A stretch of 64,000 bases of DNA, taken from Cladobotryum mycophilum (lineage: Eukaryota; Ascomycota; Sordariomycetes; Hypocreales; Hypocreaceae). A program made the position numbers and the translations under genes. Under the pieces are notes generated by a model. The model ran no database searches and had not been told where the DNA came from. It worked only from the letters and a program-made list of their open reading frames with translations. This document shows, one piece after another, positions 46,614 through 59,256 of the stretch. The DNA is taken from positions 5,270,001 through 5,334,000 of the forward strand of contig CM071591.1 in assembly GCA_036429605.1 (NCBI GenBank), in the 5' to 3' direction. Every line of letters starts with the position of its first letter. Position 1 is the stretch's first letter.

Positions 46614-47924
46614 CAGAGTGGCCAACAGTGCAACGACATCAACGAAATTGATTAAATTAACTATCAACGGTTAATTCAATTAATTTAACATCAGCCTCCA
46701 TTAATTATTAATTTAATTAATATAAAAACCCTATTGATTAAAAGAATTAATAAGATTAATAAATAGGTTATATTATTTTATAAAAAGCTATTTTATTTTA
46801 AAGAATACTATTATAATTAGTTAAAAGGAATTTATACTAGCTATTACTATTAGAATATAAATTAATTAAAAATAAATAAATAATACGTTATATATAATAA
46901 AATAATAAAAATAAGTATTATATATAGTCTTTTACTATTATAAAGTAATTAAGGATTTTATTAATTTATTAAATATAGATTTTATATTAAGTCTTTAACT
47001 TTAGGTAAATAATTTATTTAGCTTTTTTAAAAAAAATTTATTTTTTCTTTTATAAATTAATAATAAAATATAAAAAGATTTTTTTAAATAAAATTCCTAG
47101 GGTATATAAAAATAATATATTCTAGAGTTTTTATATTATAGATATAGTAATATAGTTTTAATATTAAGTTATAAATAAACCTTAAATAAAAGAAATAAAT
47201 ATACTAGTACTATATAAAAAAATAAGAATTAATTTCTTTTAATGCTTATAGTATTATAAACATTGAATATTATTTTTACGAGGCCTATAGCCTAGACGAT
47301 CTAATAGAAAAACAAAAATAAAAAAGATATAAAAAAATCTTTTTTTCCTATTAAGTAATAGACGATTAATATAATATTTAACCTTAATGCCTATTTTCTA
47401 AGAGATTAGGTTATAATTATTTACGATTAGGATAATAATAACTCTTTAATTATAGTTATTAAGAGTAATATTAATTAAAGAAAGTATTATAGAGAGGGAA
47501 GAGGTAGTAATAGGTAAGGAGAATAGTAATAGCGAAAATAGGATTGTAAAAATGCTATAGAATAATATAAAATCGTGTAAGAAGAATAGTATATACTAGC
47601 TTTAGTTATTATAATATCTTAGATAAGATATATATATAATTAAAATAAGTAAATAAACGAATAAATATATATAATTATTGTTAGTTAGTATTACTATTAT
47701 TAATTAGTAATTTAAATAAGAGAGAGGAGAGGAGAGTGTGTGAGAGAGGGCGGTGATGATAGCGGCTGATTAATTAATAGTTACAGTTAATATTATCAAT
47801 TTCAATTTCAATCAATTTAATATAAGGTCTTTATTGATTAATTAATATAAGGTCTATTATTAAATGTATTAATTTAATTAACAAGAGTGCTTAAGTTGAA
47901 TTGATTGTATTGTTGGCCACTCTG
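46614..47924. mobile_element. 1.3 kb hAT-like non-autonomous element
   Basis: Terminal inverted repeats CAGAGTGGCCAACA on both ends (two differences in about 20 bp) are flanked by an exact 8-bp duplication TCCTTTAC (46606-46613 and 47925-47932). At 1311 bp, AT-rich and without an open frame, it is a non-autonomous or decayed hAT. It is nested in the large hAT, so younger than it. A further RIPped copy begins the window at 1-174. Confidence 0.85.
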
Positions 47925-47932
47925 TCCTTTAC

Positions 47933-48657
47933 CCAGGTCGAGGTATTCAATGGCTAGAGTAACGTTAGTGTGACAAGGAGTAGCTAGTGTGGCTTCGTGA
48001 TGTAAAGGAAGGCCTAGCCAATTACTTGGATTGTTGGTATTCAAGTAATAGAGACAAGGAAGTTAAAGATACTATTATTCCTTTCCAGAGCCTTATAAAT
48101 CGAAGCCACTAAGCAGAGGATAGCGAATACGATTAATGGTTGAATAGTATAATGAATAAGTTATCTAACGATAGCTTAGAGCTTGATAAATTCTATTGCC
48201 TTGATCTCTTATAGCTAATTGACGATCTAATTTAATAGTGGTTATCTTAACGAAGCACATTTCTAACCCTTAGTAGTCTTGCCTTAGATCTCCTTACTAT
48301 TCTAGCAATAGCCGCGGACTGCGAAAAAGCCTTTAGTCAAGCCAAGTTAACTCTATCATCGCAAAGGCTATCAATATCATTAGAAATACTCGAGAAAATA
48401 AAATACTTAAAGAATTGGCTACGAAGGGATGATTCTGTAATTAGTAGGCGGCTTCGTTACTAAGCGCAAGGAGAGAATTGATATCATGGTCAAAGAGGGC
48501 TTCAACACTAAGAATATAATAGTAAATAATATCTCGAGACCCTTTCGTCTATCAAATACTATCAATCAAGTCAAATATATCAAACCAACGGCGAAAAACA
48601 AGTTAAACAGTCAAATCCACCCCCGAAATTGATTTGTTTGGTTGGGCGGCAGCGCTG
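47933..48657 (+). pseudogene. hAT transposase relic, C-terminal dimerisation region
   Basis: The best-preserved part of the large hAT. From about 48284 to the stop at 48461-48463 the frame encodes ILAIAADCEKAFSQAKLTLS...KIKYLKNWLR, the typical hAT family dimerisation motif. In-frame stops lie upstream (TAGTAG near 48270). The same region, heavily RIPped, is recognisable at 57960-58210 in the second hAT. Confidence 0.8.
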
Positions 48658-48665
48658 GTAGATAG
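48658..48665. repeat. Right 8-bp target-site duplication of the large hAT
   Basis: GTAGATAG, identical to 36531-36538. Confidence 0.85.
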
Positions 48666-48920
48666 CCAACCCATCACATAAGTACTAATGCAACAAGGTA
48701 TTGCCGCAGATTGCCTTTTTTACTCCCACTTACTCTTATTTTCTTGTCATTCGATTTTCTCCCCATTTCTCTCTCTCCCTTTTTTTCTTTCTGTTCTTTT
48801 TGGATGGCTTAGGCGTTGGTAATAAAAAGACGTGTTGTAGTACCCAAGGTTCTCTCAGGGCATTGCCTTCACTTTGATCTATCAACATACGAACAATGCA
48901 AGGAGGCCCCTTTAATGCAC

Positions 48921-50042
48921 TCATTTGGTCTGACGCTTCGTCCACCCGTTCCAGTAAGTTGGCCACCAATCCGTCACCTCCTCGACAATCCACCTCACCA
49001 GCGCTGCGTTTGTCTCCTCCGGCTTTTCCAAACCCACCCAATGGCCACTGTCGATAATCGCCTCTGTCAAGTTCTCGCACAAATGCCTCATCCTTTCTGG
49101 AAGTCTGCCAGAAACTGTGTGGCAAACGGCATCGAAACGAGCATGGATAAACAAGACGGGGAGCTTGAGAACCCAGCCTTCATGCTTTGCGTTCTTCTCG
49201 ATGTAGTCCTTGTTTGCGGCCTGGTGGAGATACCAAGCGTCTCCCGGTCCAAACCCGGTCTTTTCCATGGCTGCAACAAGCTCTTGAAAGATATCTGGGG
49301 GTAGAAGGGCGCCTTCATCAGGCACGTCTTCGGGGGCGGGTGGTTTCTCAGCGCCGCCGAACCAGCCCCCATCTCTCACAATATCAGATGTGAATGCAGG
49401 CTTTCCGTACGAGGCAGGATCGGTCTTCTTCCAAGTAGCCTTCAACATGCCGTGAATATCTTTGTCGAAAAATGATGTGGCCTTTTCATAATCCTGATCA
49501 TAAAAGGCCTGGTAACTCCACTGGCCAAACGGGTATCTGTCTTCTGGATACAGATCACGATCGACATATTTTAACACATCCTCAGTGCCACCAAGTCCAT
49601 AAGGTACGCAGAGAGTGCACACTGCACGACACGCCTCCGGGTGGGTATTTGCCAATGTCCAGACAATGACACTGCCCCAGTCATGGCCGACCCATAGAGC
49701 TCGCTCACGCCCGGCATCAGCAAGCACGGCTAGCATGCCTTTGACAATGTTCTCTTGCGTGTAATCTGAGTGGACATTTCTGGCTGAAGAGTGCCCGTAT
49801 CCCGGCATATCTGGAGCCAAGACCCGGAATCCCAAGGCAGCAAACATCTCCAGCTGCTTGTACCACGTCTTAGCAATTCCGGGCCAACCGTGGACAAATA
49901 TGACGAGATTCCCCGTTTTTGGGCCAGCTGCCAGGTAGAATATCTTCTTGTCATCCCCATAAGCGACCTCATGCTCTTCGTAGTCGGTCATCTTGGGCGT
50001 GGAATTAGGTGTTGATGGGATCTGGGGACAACCAAGTCCCAT
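48921..50042 (-). CDS. Epoxide hydrolase (alpha/beta fold)
   Basis: Opens epoxides to diols through an aspartyl ester intermediate. Single exon, 373 residues, or 356 from the internal start MTDYEEHEV at 49991, which begins closer to the usual family N-terminus. Motifs: HGWPG (oxyanion loop), GHDWGS with the nucleophile Asp, lid tyrosines in WSYQAFY and AWYLHQ, acid Asp in HARFDAVCH, and base His in DSGHWVGLEKP. The set is complete, so activity is expected. It lies just beyond the right end of the large hAT, whose insertion placed 12 kb of transposon 264 bp from its stop codon. Confidence 0.9.
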   Translation of the reverse strand: MGLGCPQIPSTPNSTPKMTDYEEHEVAYGDDKKIFYLAAGPKTGNLVIFVHGWPGIAKTWYKQLEMFAALGFRVLAPDMPGYGHSSARNVHSDYTQENIVKGMLAVLADAGRERALWVGHDWGSVIVWTLANTHPEACRAVCTLCVPYGLGGTEDVLKYVDRDLYPEDRYPFGQWSYQAFYDQDYEKATSFFDKDIHGMLKATWKKTDPASYGKPAFTSDIVRDGGWFGGAEKPPAPEDVPDEGALLPPDIFQELVAAMEKTGFGPGDAWYLHQAANKDYIEKNAKHEGWVLKLPVLFIHARFDAVCHTVSGRLPERMRHLCENLTEAIIDSGHWVGLEKPEETNAALVRWIVEEVTDWWPTYWNGWTKRQTK

Positions 50043-52830
50043 TGAGGCGATGAATCCTCAACTTATATTTGCTTGACTACGTATCAGAAAGATCTGCGAG
50101 CGGGGTATGTTGCATTTTTTGAAGTCCTAGCCAACTTCAGTCACTCGTAAGCTGCTCATAAGCCATGGCACTGGTATGCATTCGGTGTGTTGGTTGCAGG
50201 CTAAGGATCCGGCTTGGGCATCAACACAGCGAGCAGCAAGGGTTTCCCCAGTATGGTAGCTAAGAGGCAACGGACAAAGCCTTTGAACGGAAAAAAATTC
50301 TAGCCAAAATCACGGAACCATACTATGCGCTCCCAAAGCCACGTGCCGTGCTATAGATGTCCGCGTGGCCGCAAAGATCGTGGAATGTATCGCATGCATG
50401 TCGTATAACCCGTCCGACCCGCATGAATTTATGCAACCTCAATTCCAGAGATGTGCCGAAGCAGCCGGTCCCCATATTTTAATTCTATTATCGTCTAATC
50501 GCAAGAAAATTGCGGTTGGGAGCTCAAGCCCATGCTCTGCAATTCATTCATCCACATCTTGTCGCATGATGTGCATATTGACGACATCGGAGGGAAGCAC
50601 CAGAATGCCACCACAAGATATATGAGTCTTATTTTTAACTTAAACAATGATGTCCTATAATGAGTGAAAGGAAAAAAACTGGGATGTCTGTCCTGCGCTT
50701 AGCATCTGCGAAGCAGGTGGTGTATTGAACCTTCAAGACAACTGGACCTCTTCCTGTTTAGGGAGTCATGATAACTTCATACTTTTCACTAAACTTGAGT
50801 AACCGTCACAATCTCGGCTTCCTTTCATGAGAAAGTCTATCAAAAGTAGCCCTTTTCTTGCCTGAATATTGCATCGTCTTCAATTACATATTCGGCATTT
50901 TCGGTTATTTCCTACCTATGTTCCCTTTAATCACCGGCTATCGGTAGCATCCCGATATTTCCGTCATGCATTCTTTCGGATTCCTGTCTAGGCAAAAAAT
51001 AATTTGTATCGTAATTGAGGCAAGTCTTTGCGAACTGACGTGGGAGTGACAAGGGATTGAAGTGGTAGGGCTCAGAGACCGGAGTGTAAATATCCTTGAA
51101 CACTTGGGACATGGCATGATTTGTATCAAATCCAGTTAGACTGCTATAGCAATGATGACAATTAATCACGCCCATTTGAACCCTCGACAATTCTTATGAT
51201 GTTTTATATACTCATCTAGGGAACGCAGCCCCGACAGCGTGGCTCAAATGCGGGGAGGTCATGCAGCATGAAGCATTAAAAATGGATGCCTTTTTGAGAA
51301 GGAGGTTTATTATCCCTGGGAAGAATAACTCGGCCCATTGTTGACCGAAGAATCATGAGATCTCACGAATTCTCATGGGTAAGGTCATGGATCTGTATGC
51401 GCAGCCGATACAACCCCGACACGCTGCCCTGGTCCGAACTGCTCGATCTGAGACTCACGGAACGTATCCGATGCTTCTGAAGGTGGGTTGATGCTGGAGG
51501 ACATACTCTAAACATGCAACTCACTGCTGGTCTGGGGTAATATCCTGACAACTCGACTGGGATCAAAGTCTCCGGCCGCGACTAACCGGTCATGCATCGC
51601 ATCCAGTGTCAGCTGAGGCGGCCTCTCAATAACTTCACCGGGGCTGTGGTGACCTCAACCGAGGCTCTGCACTCTCTAATTGTATGTTTTGGCATGGCCC
51701 ATGATTCGCGTGCTTGGACACTCAATTGCCACGAGATTTAAGACAGCCATGTTCTTAGAGGGCGTTATTTCTGAGCATCGTGCCCTCAATTGCCTAAAGC
51801 TCGTGTCTCCCCGAGTGAACCAATGAGATGGCAAAAGATCCAAAGCACGAGAGAGAAAATGCAGGGGTCTATCTCTCTGGCAGTAGGCCCGACTTTTAGT
51901 GTCGGCGTGCCCGATTCGTAAATATGTCCTCAATTATGCATATTAACGTCCCTCAGTAAGCTTATTTCGTTGGGGACTGATAGCATATCGAAAGTGCATG
52001 CAACAAGAATCATTCAGCGACTCTGCCCTTTCTATTTGCTCATTCGAGTCGGTTTCCAACAAGGGTGCTAACAAGAGCCAAGGGCTGCGTGTCCTTGGTG
52101 TGGGGTTTTGGGGGTCAGCAAGACCGCGCCTCCTGGCTGATCTCCACGGGCCGGCCCTGTCTTTTCAGGAACGAGCATCCGAGCACGTTGGAGACGAGTT
52201 ACATCGCCGCCATGGACAAGATTTGAACGGAATAAGATATCCGAGTGTTTCCCCAGCGTCTCTGGATGCTTCTTTTGTTGCTGCATGTTCCTCTCGTTCC
52301 TTGAAATTACTGGTATCTCTCTCTGTGACCCTCATAACTCGTAATGGTATACACTATTCCTTCTTCACATGTTCATCAAAGCATGGTAACGTTATTTATC
52401 CACCAAGCGTCAACGCTCCATTGTCATCGATGAATACTAATCACAGGCGATTAATTGCCGCCGTATCATAATATTACCATATACAACTTAGTGGGTAAGT
52501 GGAACGTTGTCGAAGGAATCAAGCCCATGCCGCCAAGCACACTAACCCTGCTGAATGTGACGATGATGGAGTCTGCGTTAGTGGGGTACATGGCCACCCA
52601 GCGTAACTACTATGGCAGATAAGGTCACTCGGCATCTATGTCGCCCCTTCGAAATAGCTTCCAGCACGTTGGTCCGTCCCACTCACCTTCTCCATCAGTG
52701 CTTCAAAGAAAGCGAGTGAGATTTTAGCATTCCATGCTTGACTCTCAAATGGGCAGTGAAAGATACGCTGACGTGAGGGATAAAGGAGGTTGGCCTCGTT
52801 GGACAACAAACACCATGGCCAACATCAGAG
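50043..52830. other. Long intergenic region, no gene supported
   Basis: About 2.8 kb of near-normal composition. Candidate frames at 50365-50625, 50927-51190, 51363-51566, 51676-51933 and 51998-52471 show no motif, no splice logic and no relatives in the window. Functions cannot be assigned. Confidence 0.4.
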
Positions 52831-52837
52831 TATATAA
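52831..52837 (+). promoter_or_regulatory. TATA box of the HExxH protease gene
   Basis: TATATAA about 90 bases before the start codon at 52925, the common fungal spacing. Confidence 0.5.
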
Positions 52838-52924
52838 CCTTCTGGACGCAGAACAGCAAAGGGCAAGATCTGCATAGACTAGTGTTCGCCGTCTTAGTAT
52901 CATTTACATATCACCATCGCTATC

Positions 52925-54387
52925 ATGGTTTCCAGCAAGAGTTCAAACGCGGCCAAGCTGCTTGCCGCCGCAGTCTTAGTCGGGGAGTCCGCCGCCGCCC
53001 TGAACAAACCATTGATTAACCCACCTATCCCTTCCATGGATAATGGTCTTTTCCAATACCTGAAGCCGACTCATAGCACCCATGATGCCTGGGAGTGGGG
53101 ATGTAAGAGAAATTCTTGTTCTTTGGTTGTGGCCCGGGTTTCTAACACGACTCTATAGGGATTCCCGATATTTGCAGTAAGCAAACAAGCAAGCTTTTCA
53201 CTGATAATGGCTCTCAATACTTAAGCAAATAACAGGGGACAGAGCGAACGCCGAGAAACTCAACCCATATGACGTCGAAGTCTTCAACGTGCACTATGAT
53301 GACTGCAGTCAACCTTGGATCATGTGCCGACACCACAACGCGCCTATGAGCCAATCACAAATGATAGATTTGTTTGGGCGGTTAGCTATTGCCTAATAAC
53401 CCCCTTTTCGTGTTTTAATTGCTCTTTTGTGGCAAAAGAACATGTCTTGTGGTTTACCCTGTTGTTTTTTTGCACATACTAATTTTGCCTTTAGAATGCC
53501 CGTCCATATGAGGCAGTGGGTTAGGACCATTACTGGTAATTAGCTCCTTCCCGTTCAAATCATCGTTCTCCACCTTAGTCTAACCCAATCAACAGCTTTC
53601 CCTGGCCCTCGCAGTGCCTACACTCTGTAAGTAGTTCACGACACATCCGACGTTTCTCAGGCCGTCGTAAAGAGATGGCTAATCGTCTGAATCATAGATC
53701 CGGCTCCGGAGACAGTGTCTTCTTTGGTGATTCCCAAAATTACCCGACTCTGTTCGCACATGAGATTGGTCACACGCTGGACCATAACTCGGTTCCGGGA
53801 TACTCTGGAACAGACTTTTCAGGTAAATATCAACCATGCAATAGGAGGGTGTCACTTGAATGTGTCACTTGAGGATGCCACGTTACGGTGTCGCCAAAAA
53901 TACGGCTGCTAATATAGTTCATAGCTTCTCAAATCTGGCTCGACAACTATAATGCCGACTCTGCAATCTCAGATTCTTACGCTGCCACCAGTACGTGATT
54001 GCAGTCTTCATGGATTCATATCCGTTTATACTGACTTCATTGATAGACCAGGCGGAAAACTTCGCTCAAGAAACCGTCATCGCCCTCTTTGATAAGAACG
54101 TCCCCGGTGGTGTCGGTACAATTGAGCCTAACTGGAAGCAAATCTTCCATCAATATGCCACTCTGCAGGCGTACGTGGGTAACCCCCTTATCCCAGGTGG
54201 CACCTGTGATCACCGTTGGACAAACCCTGCAACCGTCTGCATGGGATCCGCAGCACCCTGTGGACAGGCCAAGACTCGCCGTTCCGCTGAGTCGAACAAG
54301 CCAGACGTCTCCATCACCGGCATTCCTACCATTCAGGCCAACTACGATGGAAAGATCTCTTGCAATATTACTCACGTGGACGCGTAA
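52925..54387 (+). CDS. Secreted HExxH metalloprotease-like, conidiation-13-type protein
   Basis: Eight exons, all phases closing to 314 residues: 52925-53102, 53159-53176 (18 nt), 53236-53380, 53495-53535, 53596-53626, 53698-53822, 53925-53990, 54047-54387. The N-terminus MVSSKSSNAAKLLAAAVLVGE looks like a signal peptide. The zinc site is HEIGHTLDHN near residue 165, where the two His and the Glu of HExxH are intact. A run of Cys residues (WIPDIC, DDCSQPWIMC, GGTCDH, TVCMGSAAPC) suggests a disulphide-stabilised extracellular protein. The layout recalls fungal con-13-like proteins expressed at sporulation; that naming is from memory of the family and tentative. The third-position acceptor ATAG at 53694-53697 is needed to skip in-frame stops. 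Confidence 0.78.
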
Positions 54388-55466
54388 GAGCTTCCTCGAT
54401 ATGCGGCAAAAGTTGATGTATGGCTGGACGGGTGCAACGAGTTTGGCAGATGTATATAGAAAACGCCAATGCTTTATGAAACAAATGTTATACAAATACC
54501 GTAAGCCTGCTTGATCAACGGCTTGAAGAAGGAAGCTGGGCCATAATAAAATGCTCTTTTATTGACGTTGCAGTTTTTGTGATGGAACAGTGGGCGTGAA
54601 ACTTTGGCAGATCCCAGATCCGATCGATCTTAGCTGATGAGATTAGCGATGCCGAACCCGCCACTTGCACAAAATGGAAGGCTCCTTCCTCGTGAACTTT
54701 AAAAGAGAAAATTAAATACAAGAACAAGATCTACCTACGGAGTATGTACCTAAGTAGGTATTATATCTGTAGCAACTCTCCACATATTTGTAGGATGAAA
54801 TAAATGGACCTATAAGGGTACATACCTTTCCACAAGTAATTAATAACATTTTCAGTGACATAGCTTTGGACTTTTCCATACACCAAAATTGTAGTCAACA
54901 GTTGGAGATTGCATAAATGATAATGTATGCCTTATGTGCGATTATGTTACAGAGCCAGGGAGGGGATAAATATTGGGGATTGAAAATGGCAAACGGATTC
55001 GTGTTTATTGCTTCTCTCAAGTCTCCTACTCTCTCCCTCTCCTCTCAATTCCTCTGGTAACTCTAGAGGTCTGTCATCCATGGTATTATCTATCCCCTGC
55101 ATGATATTTTATAATTCTCTAGTCTAGTGATTCTTCTTGTCCCGCATGAAAACGTCGTTATCCCTTCATACAGTCAAACGACCGTAAACGGCTGGTAACC
55201 ATCTACCGATGAATCGTTGTGTGACCCAGTCATCACTCCTCTCAATTATGCCAGTATTGCCCCCGATTTTCAACCTCTTGCCAACCAAATATCGAGAAAT
55301 AGCCATGTGCGTCCTAGAATAAAATCGCCAAATCAGCCGCATTCGCATGCCTCCCGCTTAGTGTAAGTATGCATAATGCTGGGCTCGAATCACGGGTTGA
55401 ATACCATCTAGCCACTCGACTTTGAAGCAACCGTCTCTCGTCGCACCATGAACATTGTCCAAGTCA
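54388..55466. other. Intergenic, no gene seen
   Basis: 3' flank of the protease gene up to the second hAT. No supported frame or RNA. Confidence 0.4.
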
Positions 55467-58435
55467 TAGAGATGCAGCGCAGCAGCCGGTTCAAGTAACT
55501 TAATCAAATCTTTCAATCAATCAATTAAATTGAAGGCTTTAAAATAGCTAAGTAAGTAAATAAGGTTACTATAATATTTAAAGCATTTAGTAAGTAGAAT
55601 AGGATAGATTTTTATATAGAAAAGGGTTATTTTAGGTTATTCTTAGTTAAAAAAGTAAGTATATTATCTAATTGGTTAAGAATATAGTAATTTTTCCTTT
55701 AATAATACTATATAATAAACATTAGAAGATTAATTTAATGTATTATTTCTTTTATTTCTGCTTAAATATAATAAGTTTTATAATATTTAATAAGTAATAA
55801 CAATTAGGTTTTATTTTATAGCTTTAAAATACAACCAATACTACCTTTACTTTTAAGTTTAATCTTACTAATTATAATAGTCTTAAATCTTTATTATTCG
55901 TGATATATGGTAATAAACGTTATGTTCTTAAGAAATATATTATAAAAAAGGGCTTGTGTGGCTGTATAATATAGATATTAGAATATAGGTTTTTTGTATA
56001 TTAGCTTATTAGTAATAGTTAATTTAATAGTATTTATTAGGTATATAGTATTTGTAATTAATAAGGTAAAATAGTAATATTTAATGTTATTATAATATTA
56101 TCTTTATAATTCTATTTTTAGAATAAGTATTAGTTTAAGAAACCGATTAATTTTAATAGAAATATACTTTTAGTCTCTAAATTTAATAATACCCTCTCTT
56201 TAAGTAAAAGACTATAGTATCATACAGTAATATTATATATTTAGATTAATTAGATCTATAAGCTTATAATTATCTTTATTATTAATTCTAATTAACCCTT
56301 TTTAGCCTTTAATAATAACTATCTATAGGAAATATTTATTAGGTTTAATCCAGGGCTTTTAGAGTAAATTAATTAGAGCTAAGATAGTTAGTATAAGTAA
56401 TTTAATTATGTATTTAATAATAAAAAGAGAGAGATTTAGAGTGAGCTTTGTAAAGCTTTTATATAAATCTATTTTAGCTTTGATTTATAGACTTTATTAA
56501 ATCGACTAGCTATACTAAGAGTAACTGGTTACTTTTTTAATAATAACAATAGCTAATAATAACATCTCCTCGTATTAAAATAATACCCTAGGGCTTATTT
56601 TAGGGAAAAGCTTATAATAATACTTAAAAAGATTATCTATGATTAGAGTATTTAAGATTAGCTTAGAACTATAATCTTAGATAATATATTAAATAATAAT
56701 ATATATTTATTATACTTTTTTAATATATTAAACCTATTAATAACCGAAGAAAATATAAGAGAGTGTTAAATATAATATTATGGTTATATATTTAATCTTA
56801 TTACCTATGTTTATTTTTATGGTTAAGATAATAAGTTGTTTAAATAAGAATTATAATTTTATATACTTATAGATTACTTAGATAATAATCTTAAGTATTA
56901 GAAAAAAAGCTTAATTAATAAGTTTTATAATATTATAAAATTTATTAGGGCTTTGCTTTAATATATAAAGGAATTTAAAAAGTTTATGCTAGAAGATTAT
57001 AATAATAGTAATTTTATACTTATTAATAAATTGAATAGGGAGCTTAAGCTTATTATTAATAATAAAACGCGTTAGAATTTTATATATTTTATAATTAAAT
57101 GTGTTTTAGTTAAATAATAATAGCTTTAAATCTTTTTTAACTAAAATTAATTTTACTATAATTTTTTTATATAAATTCCTAAAGATAATATTCTTATAAT
57201 TAAAGATTAGAGGTTTTTAATTAAGATTAAAGAGGTTTTAAAGCTATTTTAGGAATAGACTATGTGTTATTAGGGATAGGGAAAGAACGGTAACTATAGC
57301 TGGCTTTAGGAAATTATAACTAGTTTTAAATTTCTTTTTATATATTTTAAATATTAGAAGGTATATTTTATACTCTTTATGGATAAAAAGATTAAATAAA
57401 TTTAATTATAAATATAGTCTTTAATTTTTATCTAATTAAAATAAACTTGATCTTTATAGTATAACTGGCTAAGTTTATGATCTTTTTGATTAATATAATT
57501 AGATTTTATTAATAGTCTTTTAAAGTATATAAAAAAAGAATATATTATATAGGCTTAATAGATTAATTATCTTCGAGAGGATTTAAGGTAATATCTATGG
57601 GTTTCTATTATAAATGTATAGTAAAAACTTAATAAATATTACATTTAGTTTAAAAACTTGCTGTTATATATAGCATTAGTTATCCTATATTCTAGCTTTA
57701 ATTATTATTAGCTTAAGGACTATTAGAATAACAAGGAATAGTTAGTTTAGCTCTGTGATATAAAGGAAGGTCTTGTGAATTATTGGGCTCGTTGGTATAA
57801 GAATCAATATAAAGAAGGCCTTATTGAAGCTGTATTATTTTAAAGAGTTTTTTAATATCTTATAGGCCTTTAAGAAAAAAAGCTAGAAAAGAGTAATTAT
57901 ATATAATAGCTTAAGACTATAGTAATAGTATTAACTAATAAAGCTACTAAGCTAGAGAAATACTATAGCTTTAGCCTAATATAGTTTTATAATTTAATTA
58001 CTTAGTGGATATTAAAAAAAAAATTTTTAACCTTAAATAAACTAATATTAAATATTTTAATTATTTTAGCTATATTAATTAATTATAAAAAGGTATTTAG
58101 TTTTATAAAGTTAATATTATTATTATAAAAGCTATTAATAAAACTAAAGACTTTAAAGAAAATATAATATATAAAAAATTAGTTATAGTATAAAGCTATT
58201 ATAATTAGTAAAAAGTCTATTATATCAGATAATAGGAATAGGGTATAAAAAATAATAAAACACTAAAAGAAAAAGAAATATATATTTTGGTATATAGTGA
58301 TAGCTTTAACTTTAATTCAGTTAAATACTTTAAGTACTTATTAAATAAGCAAATCGACCCAGTCGGATGAACTAAGTAATCAAGTCATACCCCCATATTT
58401 GATTTGTTTGAACCGGCTGCAGCCCTGTAGAGATG
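55467..58435. mobile_element. Second hAT element, heavily RIPped
   Basis: Element 55475-58427 (2953 bp) with inverted ends CAGCGCAGCAGCCGGTTCAA and CAGGGCTGCAGCCGGTTCAA, flanked by the exact 8-bp duplication TAGAGATG (55467-55474 and 58428-58435). The interior is nearly all A and T, with a transposase relic readable only by comparison to the large hAT (57700-58210 with 47960-48430). The terminal repeats differ from those of the large hAT beyond the first bases, so it is a different subfamily. Confidence 0.87.
57700..58250 (+). pseudogene. hAT transposase relic
   Basis: Aligns base for base with 47960-48440 of the large hAT. Almost every difference is a C-to-T or G-to-A change. Stops occur throughout. 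Non-functional. Confidence 0.7.
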
Positions 58436-59256
58436 GTTTTACGAATAGATCAACTCTGGTACCATCCCGGTTATGGGGTATTGATGAGAGGTTCTATTTT
58501 ACTCTCTTCGACATCTTCAATGATAGCTCATAATCTGGAGTAATGCATAGCAATAGATGGCAACAAGAAGAACCCATAGTAACAGTAGTAATCCATGGCT
58601 AGAGAATATTTCACAGCAACAAGAAGAATATGCGGCAACGACAGACATATACAGCAACGACAGAAATCCATGGCTACAACAATAACAACTTGAGTGAACA
58701 ATACCAAGCTCTAAAAAGTGCATACACCTACTAACCCTATCCTAACTGATCACATGCCATCTTCATCCTTGAGTGAGTGTAGGGATGAAGGTGCCGGTAG
58801 ACACTTTAATGGTTGAGATGAAGCGGGAAATGGTTGGGGATGGCTGAAAGAGGGGTGAAAAGGCAATTAACATTGTTAAACTTGTATTCAGTGGTGAGTT
58901 GATTGTGTTTTCCTGTTTCTTTCGTGCTTTCATCGGTGTGAGATGCCTGCCCTTTTATAAATACTAGAGGCATCATCATTGTGTTAGCATTCTCAACTCC
59001 AAGCACCCAACCAAATGCATGTTGGTCGGATACCATCATCAGGTAAACATCCAGAAGTACCATGGTGATGTTTGATGACTAGCTTCACCAGCAACTGCTG
59101 GCCCACACGCGCCGCATTCTCATCCCCAATGTATGTGTTGCAACACCACACCACAGCAGCAGCACCTCTGAATGAATGGAACCGCAACCCGTTCCCCCAT
59201 TCATGTTACAAGGCGCCTAGTTTGGAACTCAGCCTTGAAAACAGTTCAAAAACGAA
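58436..59256. other. Intergenic, no gene seen
   Basis: Normal composition returns right after the hAT. The stretch 58560-58690 has repeated CAACGACAGA- and CAACAAGAAGAA-like words. Frames at 58517-58723 and 58806-59063 have no support. Confidence 0.4.

Larger units (their letters stand above)
36539..48657 (+). mobile_element. Large hAT element (12.1 kb) carrying three nested insertions
   Basis: Terminal inverted repeats begin CAGCGCTGCCGCCCAA on both ends, and a perfect 8-bp duplication GTAGATAG flanks them. Subtracting the nested Pogo element, LINE and small hAT-like repeat with their duplications leaves about 3.1 kb, a normal autonomous hAT size and close to the related 2953-bp copy at 55475-58427. 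The two copies align in the same orientation across their interior, for example 39540-39650 with 56440-56510, and 45690-45800 with 56770-56870. Most of the body is AT-rich and RIPped; the right 700 bp is best preserved and encodes the hAT dimerisation region. Confidence 0.85.

Noticed and set aside
51998..52471. 157-codon frame
   Set aside because: Protein composition looks random, there is no motif, and an overlapping frame on the other strand is equally long for its size.
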